Below, piece after piece: positions 48,547-57,942 of a stretch of 64,000 nucleotides of DNA. How positions within the stretch are numbered: position 1 is the stretch's first letter; each line of letters starts with the position of its first letter. Source of the stretch: Haemophilus parainfluenzae (GTDB taxonomy: Bacteria; Pseudomonadota; Gammaproteobacteria; Enterobacterales; Pasteurellaceae); contig NZ_QEPO01000001.1 of NCBI RefSeq assembly GCF_003252725.1, positions 372,001 to 436,000 on the forward strand, in the 5' to 3' direction. The notes beneath the pieces are model-generated. The model had not been told where the DNA came from. It worked only from the letters and a program-made list of their open reading frames with translations, and searched no databases. The position numbers and the translations under genes are program-made.

Positions 48547-49128
48547 TTAACGATATAAAATCGCTTTCACTTGCTTTTGTAATGTTGGAACTATCTCTTG
48601 TTCAAACCATGGATTTTTCTTGAGCCAAATTTGGTTGCGTGGAGAAGGATGAACGAGCGGGAGAAAATGAGGGAGAAAATCACGGAAATGGTGAACTGTT
48701 TCAGTCACATTAAGCTCATTTTCTGGTAAATAATATTTTTGTGCATATTGTCCAATGAGAATCGTCAACTCAATATTGGGTAAATTAGTGAGAATTGCTG
48801 GATGCCATTTTTCCGCGAAACCTTTGCGTGGCGGTAAATCACCGGATTTGCCTTTGCCTGGGTAATAAAAATCCATCGGAATGACAGCAAACATACCCGA
48901 ATGGTAAAAGGTATCGCGATCCACACCTAGCCATTCACGTAGGCGATCACCGCTTTTATCATTCCAATATAAACGAGTTTCTTGGGCTTTAATTCCTGGG
49001 GCTTGTCCGACGATATTAATACGAGCTGTCGTTGGTGCAGCAAAAAGCGGTTCAATGCCTTTTTCGGTGAACGATCGATTGTCGGGATCTTGCATGATGG
49101 ATTGAGTGATTTGTGTAAGTGTTGGCAT
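48547..49128 (-). CDS. Uracil-DNA glycosylase superfamily protein
   Basis: 193 residues. The UDG-superfamily motif A appears as GQAPGIKAQETRLYWND (about 41-57; GQAPG loop with aromatic downstream) and motif B as HPSPRN (about 157-162). Other members excise uracil or hypoxanthine, but several in this subgroup (like this one) have no tested activity. It is not Ung itself. The next downstream sequence is the right end of the mobile element, which has separated its transcript end from the original terminator stem. Confidence 0.82.
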   Translation of the reverse strand: MPTLTQITQSIMQDPDNRSFTEKGIEPLFAAPTTARINIVGQAPGIKAQETRLYWNDKSGDRLREWLGVDRDTFYHSGMFAVIPMDFYYPGKGKSGDLPPRKGFAEKWHPAILTNLPNIELTILIGQYAQKYYLPENELNVTETVHHFRDFLPHFLPLVHPSPRNQIWLKKNPWFEQEIVPTLQKQVKAILYR

Positions 49129-49152
49129 AGTACTTCCTTATTTATTGGAATA

Positions 49153-49181
49153 AAAATAGCTCAATTTTGATGAGCTATTTT
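49153..49181 (-). terminator. Rho-independent terminator of nrdD
   Basis: AAAATAGCTCA (49153-49163) and TGAGCTATTTT (49171-49181); T-rich on the minus-strand exit. Confidence 0.85.
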
Positions 49182-49202
49182 ATCATAATCAATATCTCAG
49201 CA

Positions 49203-51329
49203 TTATAGGTGTTTTACTCGACGTTTTACTTCTTCCTGTTTGCCCGCATTGAATGGACGAGCATCAGGACTGCCGAGATAACCACAAACCCGTCGGGTCA
49301 CGGAGACTTTTGCACTATCATGATTACCGCATTTCGGACAGACAAAGCCTTTACTTGTGCAATTAAATTCTCCTGTAAAACCACATTCATAACATTCATC
49401 AATTGGCGTGTTGGTGCCGTAATAAGGCACGCGATCGTAGCTATAATCCCATACGTCTTCGAGTGCTTTCAGGTTATGTTGAATGTTAGGGTATTCGCCA
49501 TAACAGATAAAGCCGCCACTCGCTAATTCAGGATAAGGCATTTCAAAGTCTAATTTATCGTATGGATTCACTTTTTTCTCTACATCTAAGTGATAGCTAT
49601 TAGTGTAGTAGCCTTTATCGGTAACGCCGTCAATGACACCAAATTGTTTGGTATCTAAACGACAGAAGCGATCACACAAGTTTTCACTAGGTGTGGAATA
49701 AAGGCTAAATGCATAACCTGTTTCTTTCTGCCATTGTTTTACCGCTTCATTTAAACGACGCACAATCGCGGTACCTTTTTCACGTAGTTGCTCATCGTCA
49801 AAAATATGTCCCTTTTTATACAGTGCATTGATGGTTTCATGAATACCGATATATCCTAAAGAAATGGATGCTCGTCCATTTTTGAAAATATCCGCAACAT
49901 TATCATCGGCTTTTAGTCTAACGCCGCAAGCGCCTTCCATATAGAGAATTGGCGCGACACGGGCTTTGGTATTTTCTAAGCGAGCAATACGGGTAAGCAA
50001 GGCTTTCTTCGCGAGGGCTAAGCGTTCATCTAAAGTGCAGTAGAATTTTTCTTCATTTCCTTGTGCTTCAAGAGCAATGCGAGGCAGATTCAGACTTACC
50101 ACGCCTAAATTATTGCGACCATCATGCACTTCATGACCGTTTTCTTCATAAGCACCTAAGAAGCTACGACAACCCATTGGCGCTTTGAATGAGCCTGTAA
50201 CTTTAACCACTTGATCATAGTTTAAAATATCTGGATACATGCGTTTTGAAGCGCATTCTAATGCCAGTTTTTTAATGTCATAGTTCGGATCTTGTTCGTT
50301 TTGGTTCACGCCTTTTTTAATGGTAAAGACCAGTTTAGGGAAGACCGGTGTTTTATGATTTTTACCCAAACCACGAATACGGTTTTTCAAGATTGATTGC
50401 TGAATTAAACGTTCTTGCCAACTTGTGCCTAAGCCAAAACCAAAGGTAACAAACGGCGTTTGGCCATTTGATGTATGGAGCGTATTGACTTCATATTCGA
50501 GGGATTGAAACGCATCAAAACATTCTTTTTCAATGAGTGCTTTTGCATAACCTTCAGCATCAGGAATTTGCCATTGTGCGGCATTTTTTAAATGTTTTTC
50601 GAAACTGAGTTGAACATAAGGCGCAAGCACTTCATCAATGCGATTAATGGTTGTACCGCCATAAATATGGCTGGCGACTTGAGCAATAATTTGTGCAGTA
50701 ACCGCTGTTGCTGTGCCGATAGATTTAGGCGGCTCAATTTCGGCATTACCCATTTTAAAACCACGAGAGAGCATGCCTTTTAGATCAACGAGCATGCAGT
50801 TAAACATCGGGAAAAATGGCGCGTAATCTAAATCGTGATAGTGGATTTCTCCTTTTTCATGGGCTTCAACGACATCTCTTGGCAGAATATGACGTTTGGC
50901 ATAATGTTTTGCCACAATACCCGCCAGTAAATCACGTTGGGTAGGGATAACTTTCGCATCTTTATTTGCGTTTTCATTAAGCAATTCCACGTTGCTTTGC
51001 TCAATCAGTCCTTCAATTTCTTTGGTTAATTGGCTGCGTTTTTCACGTGCCAGGTCGCGATCGTGACGATATTCAATATAAGCACGTGCAATTTGTGGAT
51101 ACTTGCTTGTCATTAAGTGATCTTCAACAATTTTTTGAATTTGGTTGATATCAATTTCATGCTGATAATGACTAAAAATTTCAGTATTAATCTGCTGGCT
51201 CAGATCATGGATATAAATTTCATCAACAATATTGACCGCACTTGCTGCTTTTTTGATTGCATTAGTAATACGTTGTAGGTCAAACCCAATTCGTGAACCA
51301 TCACGCTTAATCACGAAGAAAGCGTTCAT
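49203..51329 (-). CDS. nrdD: Anaerobic (class III) ribonucleoside-triphosphate reductase NrdD
   Basis: 708 residues, oxygen-sensitive enzyme making dNTPs from NTPs with formate. An N-terminal ATP-cone (FVIKRDGSRIGFDLQRITNAI, in part; about 4-95) provides allosteric control. The glycyl-radical site is in RRVCGYLGSPDARPFN near the C-terminus. Just before it a zinc site CYECGFTG...CPKCG is complete. Activation requires NrdG, encoded 18 kb away. Upstream there are two NrdR boxes, a Fur-like palindrome and a perfect FNR site. An uptake signal encodes the SAV near residue 30. Confidence 0.95.
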   Translation of the reverse strand: MNAFFVIKRDGSRIGFDLQRITNAIKKAASAVNIVDEIYIHDLSQQINTEIFSHYQHEIDINQIQKIVEDHLMTSKYPQIARAYIEYRHDRDLAREKRSQLTKEIEGLIEQSNVELLNENANKDAKVIPTQRDLLAGIVAKHYAKRHILPRDVVEAHEKGEIHYHDLDYAPFFPMFNCMLVDLKGMLSRGFKMGNAEIEPPKSIGTATAVTAQIIAQVASHIYGGTTINRIDEVLAPYVQLSFEKHLKNAAQWQIPDAEGYAKALIEKECFDAFQSLEYEVNTLHTSNGQTPFVTFGFGLGTSWQERLIQQSILKNRIRGLGKNHKTPVFPKLVFTIKKGVNQNEQDPNYDIKKLALECASKRMYPDILNYDQVVKVTGSFKAPMGCRSFLGAYEENGHEVHDGRNNLGVVSLNLPRIALEAQGNEEKFYCTLDERLALAKKALLTRIARLENTKARVAPILYMEGACGVRLKADDNVADIFKNGRASISLGYIGIHETINALYKKGHIFDDEQLREKGTAIVRRLNEAVKQWQKETGYAFSLYSTPSENLCDRFCRLDTKQFGVIDGVTDKGYYTNSYHLDVEKKVNPYDKLDFEMPYPELASGGFICYGEYPNIQHNLKALEDVWDYSYDRVPYYGTNTPIDECYECGFTGEFNCTSKGFVCPKCGNHDSAKVSVTRRVCGYLGSPDARPFNAGKQEEVKRRVKHL

Positions 51330-51368
51330 TTTATGACTCCTGTAAGGTAGCTATGAAAAAAATCGAAA

Positions 51369-51384
51369 GCACTATATATAGTTT
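51369..51384. promoter_or_regulatory. NrdR box (proximal to nrdD)
   Basis: GCACTATATATAGTTT matches ACACWATATATWGTGT at 14 of 16 positions and lies 40 bases upstream of the nrdD start. Confidence 0.75.
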
Positions 51385-51400
51385 TATTTAATAGATCAAC

Positions 51401-51416
51401 ACACAATATGTAGTGT
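51401..51416. promoter_or_regulatory. NrdR box (distal)
   Basis: ACACAATATGTAGTGT matches the NrdR consensus at 15 of 16 positions. Centre-to-centre distance to the other box is 32 bases, three helical turns, the usual arrangement for NrdR repression. Confidence 0.82.
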
Positions 51417-51487
51417 TATTTATCAATTTTTGATGGTTGAAATTGAGTCTAAACCTTGTTAAATCTGGAAAGAAAGAGTGTTTTTGT

Positions 51488-51502
51488 TGAGAATTATTCT
51501 CA
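51488..51502. promoter_or_regulatory. Fur-box-like palindrome
   Basis: TGAGAATTATTCTCA is a perfect 15-bp palindrome around a central T, very like the core of Fur sites (TGAGAATNATTCTCA). Confidence 0.6.
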
Positions 51503-51520
51503 AATTATTTTTTAATAAAT

Positions 51521-51534
51521 TTGATCTAAATCAA
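51521..51534. promoter_or_regulatory. Perfect FNR site
   Basis: TTGATCTAAATCAA matches TTGAT-N4-ATCAA exactly; upstream of anaerobic nrdD. Confidence 0.75.
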
Positions 51535-51545
51535 GTTTTTTAGCA

Positions 51546-51571
51546 ATAAAAAACGGACGAAAAATCGTCCG
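51546..51571 (-). terminator. Rho-independent terminator of grpE
   Basis: CGGACGA (51554-51560), loop AAAA, TCGTCCG (51565-51571); minus strand exit TTTTTTATT. Confidence 0.88.
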
Positions 51572-51594
51572 CTCTTTAAGTCATAGAAAAGAAA

Positions 51595-52164
51595 TTAAGC
51601 TGCAACCATTACCATAGCTGGGCGAATCACACGACCATTTAAGGTATAGCCTTTTTGTAAAACGGTGGTGATTTGGTTGCTTTCAAACCCTTCAGCTGGT
51701 TGCATAGAGATGGCTTGGTGGAGATCCGGGTTAAAGGTTTCACCCACTGCGCCAACAGGTTCAACACCAAAGCGAGCCACCGTTGAGAGTAACTCTTTTA
51801 AGGTTAGCTCCACACCATCGAATAACGCTTTGATGCTTTCATCTTCCTTATTAGCAGGGGTTGAAAGCGCACGCTCTAAGTTATCAATGGTATTTAAAAT
51901 GTCTTTTGAAAATTTTTCTAATGCAAATTTATGCGCTTTTTCAACATCTTGTTCACTACGGCGACGCATATTGTCAATTTCTGCACGAGTACGAAGCAAT
52001 AAATCTTGTTCTTTTTTAGAGGTTTCTTCTACTTGTGCTTTTAATTGTTCTTCAAGCTCTTGTACACGAGCGATCACTTCTTCTAACGGATCTTCCGTTG
52101 AAGTGGTTTCCTGCTGAACTTCTTCAACAAGTTCTTCATTTAAGTTTTGTGCTTGTTCTGACAT
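51595..52164 (-). CDS. grpE: Nucleotide exchange factor GrpE
   Basis: 189-residue co-chaperone that releases ADP from DnaK. ATG 52164 ([12 protein letters not shown]) was preferred over 52176, because GGAGAAAAAG precedes it at good spacing. A long N-terminal coiled coil (about 30-95, [21 protein letters not shown], in part) forms the dimer stalk; the C-terminal beta domain holds [14 protein letters not shown] and [20 protein letters not shown], the DnaK-contact region. Divergent from nadK, as in E. coli. No clear sigma-32 promoter was recognised. Confidence 0.94.
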   Translation of the reverse strand: MSEQAQNLNEELVEEVQQETTSTEDPLEEVIARVQELEEQLKAQVEETSKKEQDLLLRTRAEIDNMRRRSEQDVEKAHKFALEKFSKDILNTIDNLERALSTPANKEDESIKALFDGVELTLKELLSTVARFGVEPVGAVGETFNPDLHQAISMQPAEGFESNQITTVLQKGYTLNGRVIRPAMVMVAA

Positions 52165-52294
52165 CTTTTTCTCCATTTATCAAAAATTAGTGCTATTTTA
52201 GCAAAACTGAATTGTTATGTAATATAATGGCTAAAATTTTAAATTCAAGTGCGGTCAGAAATCGGTGAGTTTGCACTTGGGAGCAATTATAGTT

Positions 52295-53185
52295 ATGGAT
52301 GAATTAGTTAAATCATTTAAAACCATCGCTTTAATGGGAAAACCACGTCGCGATATTAATTTGCAAATGCATAAAAACTTGTATCAATGGCTGAAAGAGC
52401 GAGGGTATCAAGTTTTAGTCGAAAAAGAGGTCGGTGAAAAATTTGGTTTACCCGAAGAGGTTTTAGCGACAGTTGAACAAATCGGTGAGCAAGCACAACT
52501 TGTGATAGTGATTGGTGGTGATGGCAATATGCTAGGGCGTGCTCGCATTTTAGCTAAATATCATATTCCAATGATTGGCATTAACCGAGGTAACTTGGGC
52601 TTTTTGACCGATATCGATCCGAAAAATGCTTATGCACAGCTTGAAGCTTGTTTAGAACGCGGCGAGTTTTTTGTCGAAGAGCGTTTTTTATTGGAAGCTA
52701 AAATTGAACGCAATGGTGAAATTATTTCTAGTGGTAATGCAGTAAATGAGGCGGTGATTCACCCCGCTAAAATTGCGCACATGATTGATTTCCATGTCTA
52801 TATCAATGATAAATTTGCCTTCTCTCAACGTTCAGACGGATTGATTGTTTCCACTCCAACCGGTTCAACGGCTTATTCGCTTTCCGCAGGCGGCCCGATT
52901 TTAACGCCAAATTTAAATGCGATTGCCCTTGTGCCGATGTTCCCACACACACTTTCTTCTCGACCATTAGTAATTGATGGAGACAGTAAAATTTCAATTC
53001 GCTTTGCAGAACATAACACTTCACAGTTGGAATTAGGCTGTGATAGTCAAATTGCACTCGATTTTTGCCCAGATGATGTGGTGCATATTGAAAAAAGTCC
53101 GCATAAACTGCGCCTATTACACCTGAAAAATTACAATTATTACAATGTATTAAGCACGAAATTAGGTTGGCTTAAAAATTTCTAA
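52295..53185 (+). CDS. nadK: NAD kinase
   Basis: Phosphorylates NAD to NADP; 296 residues from ATG 52295 ([15 protein letters not shown]). The longer frame to 52265 has no RBS. Family motifs are GGDGNML (about 73-79), [13 protein letters not shown] (about 95-107) and [17 protein letters not shown] (about 187-203). Divergent from grpE with recN downstream, the same neighbours as in E. coli. An uptake signal is in the divergent gap. Confidence 0.93.
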   Translation: MDELVKSFKTIALMGKPRRDINLQMHKNLYQWLKERGYQVLVEKEVGEKFGLPEEVLATVEQIGEQAQLVIVIGGDGNMLGRARILAKYHIPMIGINRGNLGFLTDIDPKNAYAQLEACLERGEFFVEERFLLEAKIERNGEIISSGNAVNEAVIHPAKIAHMIDFHVYINDKFAFSQRSDGLIVSTPTGSTAYSLSAGGPILTPNLNAIALVPMFPHTLSSRPLVIDGDSKISIRFAEHNTSQLELGCDSQIALDFCPDDVVHIEKSPHKLRLLHLKNYNYYNVLSTKLGWLKNF

Positions 53186-53209
53186 TCCAAAAAGTTAAAA
53201 ATCTCTTTA

Positions 53210-53225
53210 CTGTATATTATATCAG
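53210..53225. promoter_or_regulatory. LexA (SOS) box of recN
   Basis: CTGTATATTATATCAG fits CTG-N10-CAG with an AT-rich alternating core, 37 bases before recN. A second half-site (...ATATACAG, ending 53246) follows. Confidence 0.82.
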
Positions 53226-53261
53226 TTATAATATATAGATATACAGTTAAGGAGATTTTTT

Positions 53262-54938
53262 ATGCTAACCCAACTTACCATCAATAATTTTGCAATTGTT
53301 CGTCAATTAGAGATTGAATTGGCGAAAGGAATGTCTGTGATCACGGGGGAAACCGGTGCAGGAAAATCCATTGCTATTGATGCGTTGGGATTATGCTTGG
53401 GACAGCGTATTGAAACCTCTATGGTTCGAGAAGGGCAGGAAAGAGCTGAAATTTGCGCGACATTTTTTATTGAACCAACTAATCCCGCTTATCAATGGTT
53501 GCAAGAGCAAGAATTGCAAGATCCTGATAATCCCTCCGATTGTATTCTACGTCGTGTCATTAATGCAGATGGGCGTTCTAAAGCCTTTATTAATAGCACG
53601 CCAGTATCGGCTTCCCAATTAAAAGAAATAGGACAACATCTTATTCATATTAATGGGCAGCACGCTTCACAATTATTATTGAAAAATGATTATCAGCTTC
53701 AGTTGGTGGATACATTTGCACATCACAATGATTTACTCGCACAAATGCGAGAAGATTATCGAGCATGGAAAAATCTTCAAACGCAAGTTAAAAATTTCCA
53801 ACAAAAAGTTGCCGAAAATGAAGCGAAGAAACAACTTTTACAATATCAGGTAGAGGAATTGGATGAGTTTGCACTTCGTCCAAATGAATATTTAGAATTA
53901 GAAGAGGATCAACGTCGTCTATCAAATAGCGAACAGCTGACACAGTTATCACAATCAGCCTTACAGCTACTCAGCGAAAATGAGACGGTGAGCATTGACT
54001 CTATGCTTTATCGTGCGACACAGTATATTGATGAATTAAGTGAGTTAGATCCTCGCTATGCTTCCGTTCAAACCATGTTGAATGATGCACTAATTCAAGT
54101 GCAAGAGGCGACAAGTGAAGTCCAACACCTTGCATCTCATATTGAGCAAGATCCGATGTTATTACAAGAGATTGAACAACGTCTAGGTCAAGCTTTACAA
54201 CTCGCTCGCAAGCACAATGTGAAACCTGAAGAGTTGGTGGAATGGCATCAAAAATTAAAAGCAGAATTGACCGCACTTTTAGATTTTTCAGAAAGTGAAG
54301 AACGTCTGATTCTAGAAGAAAAAGCTACCTTTGAGAAAATGCAACATACGTCAAAACAATTACATGAAAGCCGTTGCCAAGCTGCAGGGAAATTAGCACA
54401 ACAGGTTACACATTCTATCAAAGGACTTGGAATGGAAAATGCAGAGTTTTTTATTGAAGTGAATTCAGATTTAACTAAAGTAGCGGCAAATGGTGCAGAT
54501 AATATTGTCTTTACTTTACGCAGTAATTTAGGACAACAGGCACAACCGCTAGCAAAAGTGGCATCAGGTGGTGAATTGTCTCGTATTTCATTAGCGATTC
54601 AAGTCTTAACATCCGATCAATCGGCGATTCCAACATTGATCTTTGATGAAGTGGATGTTGGTATTAGTGGAAAAACCGCGAGCGTGGTCGGTAAATTATT
54701 GCGCCAATTAGGTGATAAATGCCAAGTGCTTTGTGTGACCCATTTACCACAAGTAGCATGCCACGGACATCATCAATTTAATGTTGAGAAATTTACCGTT
54801 GATGATAAAACAGAAACTAAAATGACCGCACTTTCTCAAGAAGAGCGCGTTCCTGCTCTTGCAAGATTGCTCGGTGGCAGTGAAATTACGGATCTTGCCT
54901 TGGCGAATGCACGAGAGATGTTGGATTTAGTTAAATAA
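53262..54938 (+). CDS. recN: DNA repair ATPase RecN
   Basis: SMC-like protein for double-strand-break repair; 558 residues. Walker A GETGAGKS (about 29-36), HINGQHASQLL (about 128-138), then a long coiled-coil middle (about 155-360) and the C-terminal ATPase half with GGELSRISLAIQ signature and Walker B TLIFDEVDVGISG (about 462-474). Strongly induced in the SOS response in other bacteria; the LexA box and RBS AAGGAG support this. Two uptake signals are in the gene. No terminator was found before metK. Confidence 0.95.
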   Translation: MLTQLTINNFAIVRQLEIELAKGMSVITGETGAGKSIAIDALGLCLGQRIETSMVREGQERAEICATFFIEPTNPAYQWLQEQELQDPDNPSDCILRRVINADGRSKAFINSTPVSASQLKEIGQHLIHINGQHASQLLLKNDYQLQLVDTFAHHNDLLAQMREDYRAWKNLQTQVKNFQQKVAENEAKKQLLQYQVEELDEFALRPNEYLELEEDQRRLSNSEQLTQLSQSALQLLSENETVSIDSMLYRATQYIDELSELDPRYASVQTMLNDALIQVQEATSEVQHLASHIEQDPMLLQEIEQRLGQALQLARKHNVKPEELVEWHQKLKAELTALLDFSESEERLILEEKATFEKMQHTSKQLHESRCQAAGKLAQQVTHSIKGLGMENAEFFIEVNSDLTKVAANGADNIVFTLRSNLGQQAQPLAKVASGGELSRISLAIQVLTSDQSAIPTLIFDEVDVGISGKTASVVGKLLRQLGDKCQVLCVTHLPQVACHGHHQFNVEKFTVDDKTETKMTALSQEERVPALARLLGGSEITDLALANAREMLDLVK

Positions 54939-55049
54939 AATCAGGTAAATAAATGGGTGTTTGTCACCAATTTAATGTATTAATGAGTGAATTCTGTCGT
55001 AAAGCTTAGATTCTTCTTGTCACATTTCAAAAATACTTGATAGAAATGC

Positions 55050-55077
55050 TTGCTTATTAGTCAAAAAAGCGTATTAT
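55050..55077 (+). promoter_or_regulatory. Probable metK promoter
   Basis: TTGCTT (55050-55055), 16-base spacer, TATTAT (55072-55077), directly abutting the met boxes. Confidence 0.55.
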
Positions 55078-55101
55078 AGACGTCTATACGTCAATACATC
55101 C
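55078..55101. promoter_or_regulatory. MetJ operator: three tandem met boxes
   Basis: AGACGTCT (55078-55085, perfect consensus), ATACGTCA (55086-55093) and ATACATCC (55094-55101) are contiguous 8-bp boxes overlapping the probable transcription start of metK. Confidence 0.85.
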
Positions 55102-55121
55102 AAAAGAAAAGAAGAAAACTT

Positions 55122-56276
55122 ATGTCTAGTTATTTATTTACTTCTGAATCAGTTTCAGAAGGACATCCAGATAAAATTGCCGATCAAATTTCTGATGCGG
55201 TACTTGATGAAATTTTAAAACAAGATCCTAAAGCTCGTGTGGCTTGCGAAACCTATGTTAAAACAGGGATGGCGTTAGTGGGTGGTGAAATTACTACATC
55301 AGCATGGGTTGATATTGAAAACCTTACTCGTCAAGTGATTTGTGATATTGGTTATAAACACTCTGAAATGGGGTTTGATGGCAATTCTTGTGCTGTATTA
55401 AATGCGATTGGCAAACAGTCATCGGATATTAATCAAGGTGTAGATCGTGAGAATCCATTAGATCAAGGTGCGGGTGACCAAGGGATTATGTTTGGTTATG
55501 CAACAAATGAAACCGAAGTCTTGATGCCAGCAGCGATTACTTATGCGCACCGTTTAATGGAAAAACAAGCAGAAGTGCGCAAAAGTGGCAAATTAGCATG
55601 GTTACGCCCTGATGCGAAAAGCCAAGTGACCTTAAAATACGAAGATAACAAAATCGTGGGTGTAGATGCAGTCGTCCTTTCTACACAACATAGTGAAGAA
55701 GTGTCACAAAAAGAAATTTATGAAGGTGTGATGGAAGAAATCATCAAGCCAATTCTGCCAAGTGAATGGTTATCTCAACAAACAAAATATTTCATCAATC
55801 CAACCGGTCGTTTTGTGATTGGTGGCCCAATGGGGGACTGTGGCTTAACGGGTCGTAAAATCATTGTCGATACATACGGCGGCGCAGCTCGTCATGGTGG
55901 AGGTGCATTTTCTGGTAAAGATCCATCAAAAGTAGACCGTTCAGCGGCTTATGCTGCGCGTTATGTGGCAAAAAATATCGTTGCGGCTGGCCTTGCAGAT
56001 CGTTGTGAAATTCAACTTTCTTACGCAATTGGTGTGGCAGAGCCAACTTCTATCATGGTAGAAACCTTTGGTACAGGAAAAGTATCAAACGAAGTATTGG
56101 TTAAGTTAGTGCGTGAATTCTTTGATTTACGCCCTTATGGTTTAATTAAAATGTTAAATTTAATTCAACCAATCTATCGCCAAACTGCGGCGTATGGACA
56201 CTTTGGTCGTGAACAGTTCCCATGGGAAAAAGTAGATCGCGCTGAAGAATTACGTGCGGCAGCAGGTCTAAAATAA
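55122..56276 (+). CDS. metK: S-adenosylmethionine synthetase
   Basis: Makes S-adenosylmethionine from methionine and ATP; 384 residues, the E. coli length. Motifs are [17 protein letters not shown] (about 10-26), [12 protein letters not shown] (about 117-128) and the phosphate-binding [19 protein letters not shown] (about 257-275). Repression by MetJ with its own product SAM as co-repressor is suggested by the three met boxes. Followed by a strong terminator. Confidence 0.97.
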   Translation: MSSYLFTSESVSEGHPDKIADQISDAVLDEILKQDPKARVACETYVKTGMALVGGEITTSAWVDIENLTRQVICDIGYKHSEMGFDGNSCAVLNAIGKQSSDINQGVDRENPLDQGAGDQGIMFGYATNETEVLMPAAITYAHRLMEKQAEVRKSGKLAWLRPDAKSQVTLKYEDNKIVGVDAVVLSTQHSEEVSQKEIYEGVMEEIIKPILPSEWLSQQTKYFINPTGRFVIGGPMGDCGLTGRKIIVDTYGGAARHGGGAFSGKDPSKVDRSAAYAARYVAKNIVAAGLADRCEIQLSYAIGVAEPTSIMVETFGTGKVSNEVLVKLVREFFDLRPYGLIKMLNLIQPIYRQTAAYGHFGREQFPWEKVDRAEELRAAAGLK

Positions 56277-56296
56277 GTAAATTAAATGTATATGAT

Positions 56297-56322
56297 AAAA
56301 ACCGCTAATTTAGCGGTTTTTG
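56297..56322 (+). terminator. Rho-independent terminator of metK
   Basis: AAAACCGCTAA and TTAGCGGTTTTTG form the stem and T-tract. Confidence 0.85.
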
Positions 56323-56332
56323 TTTACTTAGT

Positions 56333-56848
56333 ATGATGATGTCATCTCAAACTCAGTTTCGGCATTTAAAAATGCAGGTGCAACGCAAGCTTGCAGAAAC
56401 ATTACAACTGGCTGAACGTCACTTTCAACAGAAATTTCCTATTCCGACAATCAGTTATGACTTGCGAGGTGTAAAGGCAGGCGTTGCATACTTGCAGAAA
56501 AATGAGATTAAATTTAACCGCACTTTGCTACTCGAGAACTCAGATGAATTTATTCGTCAGGTAGTTCCCCATGAATTAGCCCATCTTATTGTGTATCAAG
56601 TATTTGGTCGGGTGAAACCGCATGGACAGGAATGGCAAGCGGTGATGACACAGTTATTTAATCTTCCGGCTGATACTTGCCATCAATTCGATGTGGAAAG
56701 TGTACAAGGTAAAATGTTTGCTTATCAATGTGAATGTCAGACCCATTACTTAACAATTCGTCGGCATAATAGTATTCAACGCGATAAAATTGCCTATTTA
56801 TGCCGAAAATGTCAGGGAAAATTGGTTTTTCATAGTGAAAATTCATAA
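56333..56848 (+). CDS. sprT: SprT-family zinc metalloprotease-like protein
   Basis: 171 residues. The metalloprotease motif HELAH (within [13 protein letters not shown], about 80-92) has a third His in [11 protein letters not shown], and a C-terminal zinc ribbon with CEC...CRKC (about 137-163) follows. SprT relates to eukaryotic Spartan proteases that clear DNA-protein crosslinks; the bacterial role is less clear. Three adjacent ATGs (56333-56341) leave the exact start open. An uptake signal lies in the gene. Confidence 0.87.
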   Translation: MMMSSQTQFRHLKMQVQRKLAETLQLAERHFQQKFPIPTISYDLRGVKAGVAYLQKNEIKFNRTLLLENSDEFIRQVVPHELAHLIVYQVFGRVKPHGQEWQAVMTQLFNLPADTCHQFDVESVQGKMFAYQCECQTHYLTIRRHNSIQRDKIAYLCRKCQGKLVFHSENS

Positions 56849-56898
56849 GCAGTGTGGTATATTTCTAGTGTTTTCAATCAAATAACAGGGGTTATCCA

Positions 56899-57417
56899 AT
56901 GAAAAAATCATTATTAGCTATCGTTGTCGGTGCATTAGCGGTTGCTTCAACTGCAAATGCAGGTTTATATGCAGAAGGTGATCTTGGTCTTTCAAGAACT
57001 AAATTAACCAATGGTGGTTCAAGCAAAACTAAAATTGAACCTCGTGTTGCAGTAGGTTACAAATTAGGTAATGTGCGTGTAGCGGGTGATTATACTCATC
57101 ACGGTAACTTCCAAGGCACTAAAGTTCAAGGTTTAGGTGCGACAGTATTCTATGACTTCGATACCAACTCTCAAATTGAACCTTATGTAGGTGCTCGTCT
57201 TGCGGCTAACCGTTTCAAATTTGAAGATCGCGCAGAACAACGTTATAAAAGCTCTTCTGAAACCAAAGTGGGTTATGGTGTAGTTGCGGGTGCTAAATAT
57301 AAATTAGCAGACAAAGTGTATGCAAACGGTGGTTTAGAGTATAACCGTTTAGGTAGCTTTGACGATACTAAAGTGAATAACTATGGCGCTAAAGTGGGCG
57401 TAGGTTACGAATTCTAA
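56899..57417 (+). CDS. Opacity-type outer membrane beta-barrel protein
   Basis: 172 residues with a signal peptide (MKKSLLAIVVGALAVASTANA, shown from residue 1; cleavage before GLYAEGDLG). The mature part shows alternating amphipathic strands (YAEGDLGLSRT, RVAVGYKLGNVRVAGDYTHHG, TVFYDF, IEPYVGARLAANRF, KVGYGVVAGAKYKL, VYANGGLEYNRLG) consistent with an eight-stranded barrel, and a terminal aromatic residue (VGVGYEF) that is a BAM recognition signal. Related to the Opacity/OmpW-like small porins. Monocistronic, bounded by terminators. Confidence 0.85.
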   Translation: MKKSLLAIVVGALAVASTANAGLYAEGDLGLSRTKLTNGGSSKTKIEPRVAVGYKLGNVRVAGDYTHHGNFQGTKVQGLGATVFYDFDTNSQIEPYVGARLAANRFKFEDRAEQRYKSSSETKVGYGVVAGAKYKLADKVYANGGLEYNRLGSFDDTKVNNYGAKVGVGYEF

Positions 57418-57428
57418 TTTCCCTTTTG

Positions 57429-57458
57429 AAAAGTGCGGTTGATTTTTACCGCACTTTT
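57429..57458. terminator. Uptake-signal stem-loop terminator of the opacity-type gene
   Basis: AAAAGTGCGGT (57429-57439) and ACCGCACTTTT (57448-57458), then a T-run. Confidence 0.88.
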
Positions 57459-57518
57459 TCTTTTGGATGCATAAGTTATATAGGGTTAATCTATTTGTGA
57501 TTAATTCATGTAGCAGTT

Positions 57519-57555
57519 AAAATCCTCGTTCTAAATGAAATCGAGGATTTTTTAT
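57519..57555 (+). terminator. Second hairpin terminator before yffB
   Basis: AAAATCCTCG (57519-57528) and CGAGGATTTT (57542-57551) with a T-tract. It lies 60 bases after the previous terminator with no ORF between them. Confidence 0.8.
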
Positions 57556-57571
57556 TTTTAGAGGTGAGAAT

Positions 57572-57916
57572 ATGATTATCGTTTATGGCATTAAAAACTG
57601 TGATACGGTGAAAAAAGCGTTGAAGTGGTTAACTGAACATAATATTGAACATAAATTGCATGATTACCGTGTTGATGGATTAGATACTCAATTCTTACAA
57701 CAAGCAGAAGCACAATTTGGTTGGGAAAATTTAGTCAATAAACGCAGCACAACGTGGCGTAATCTTGATGAAAATGTGAAAAAGTCACTCTCAAAATCCA
57801 CCGCACTTTCCGTTTTAGCCGAAAATCCAACGTTAATTAAACGCCCGATTATTTTGCAAGATGGTAAAGCTTTAATTGGCTTCAATGAAAAAGAATATAG
57901 TGCAGTATTTGCTTAA
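57572..57916 (+). CDS. yffB: ArsC/Spx-family YffB-like protein
   Basis: 114-residue thioredoxin-fold protein of the arsenate-reductase-like family with the N-terminal [15 protein letters not shown] (single Cys about 10) and the C-terminal cis-proline region LIKRPIIL followed by GFNEKEY. YffB proteins lack proven arsenate reductase activity and may be glutathione-dependent. The ATG has GAGGTGAG just upstream. An uptake signal encodes STAL. Followed 26 bases later by dapE. Confidence 0.87.
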   Translation: MIIVYGIKNCDTVKKALKWLTEHNIEHKLHDYRVDGLDTQFLQQAEAQFGWENLVNKRSTTWRNLDENVKKSLSKSTALSVLAENPTLIKRPIILQDGKALIGFNEKEYSAVFA

Positions 57917-57942
57917 AAGAACAGGATTTCTTAGGAGTTTTT

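Noticed and set aside
51360-51420. AT-rich origin-like or intrinsic curvature region
   Set aside because: The symmetry and 32-bp spacing match NrdR boxes; no DnaA boxes are present.
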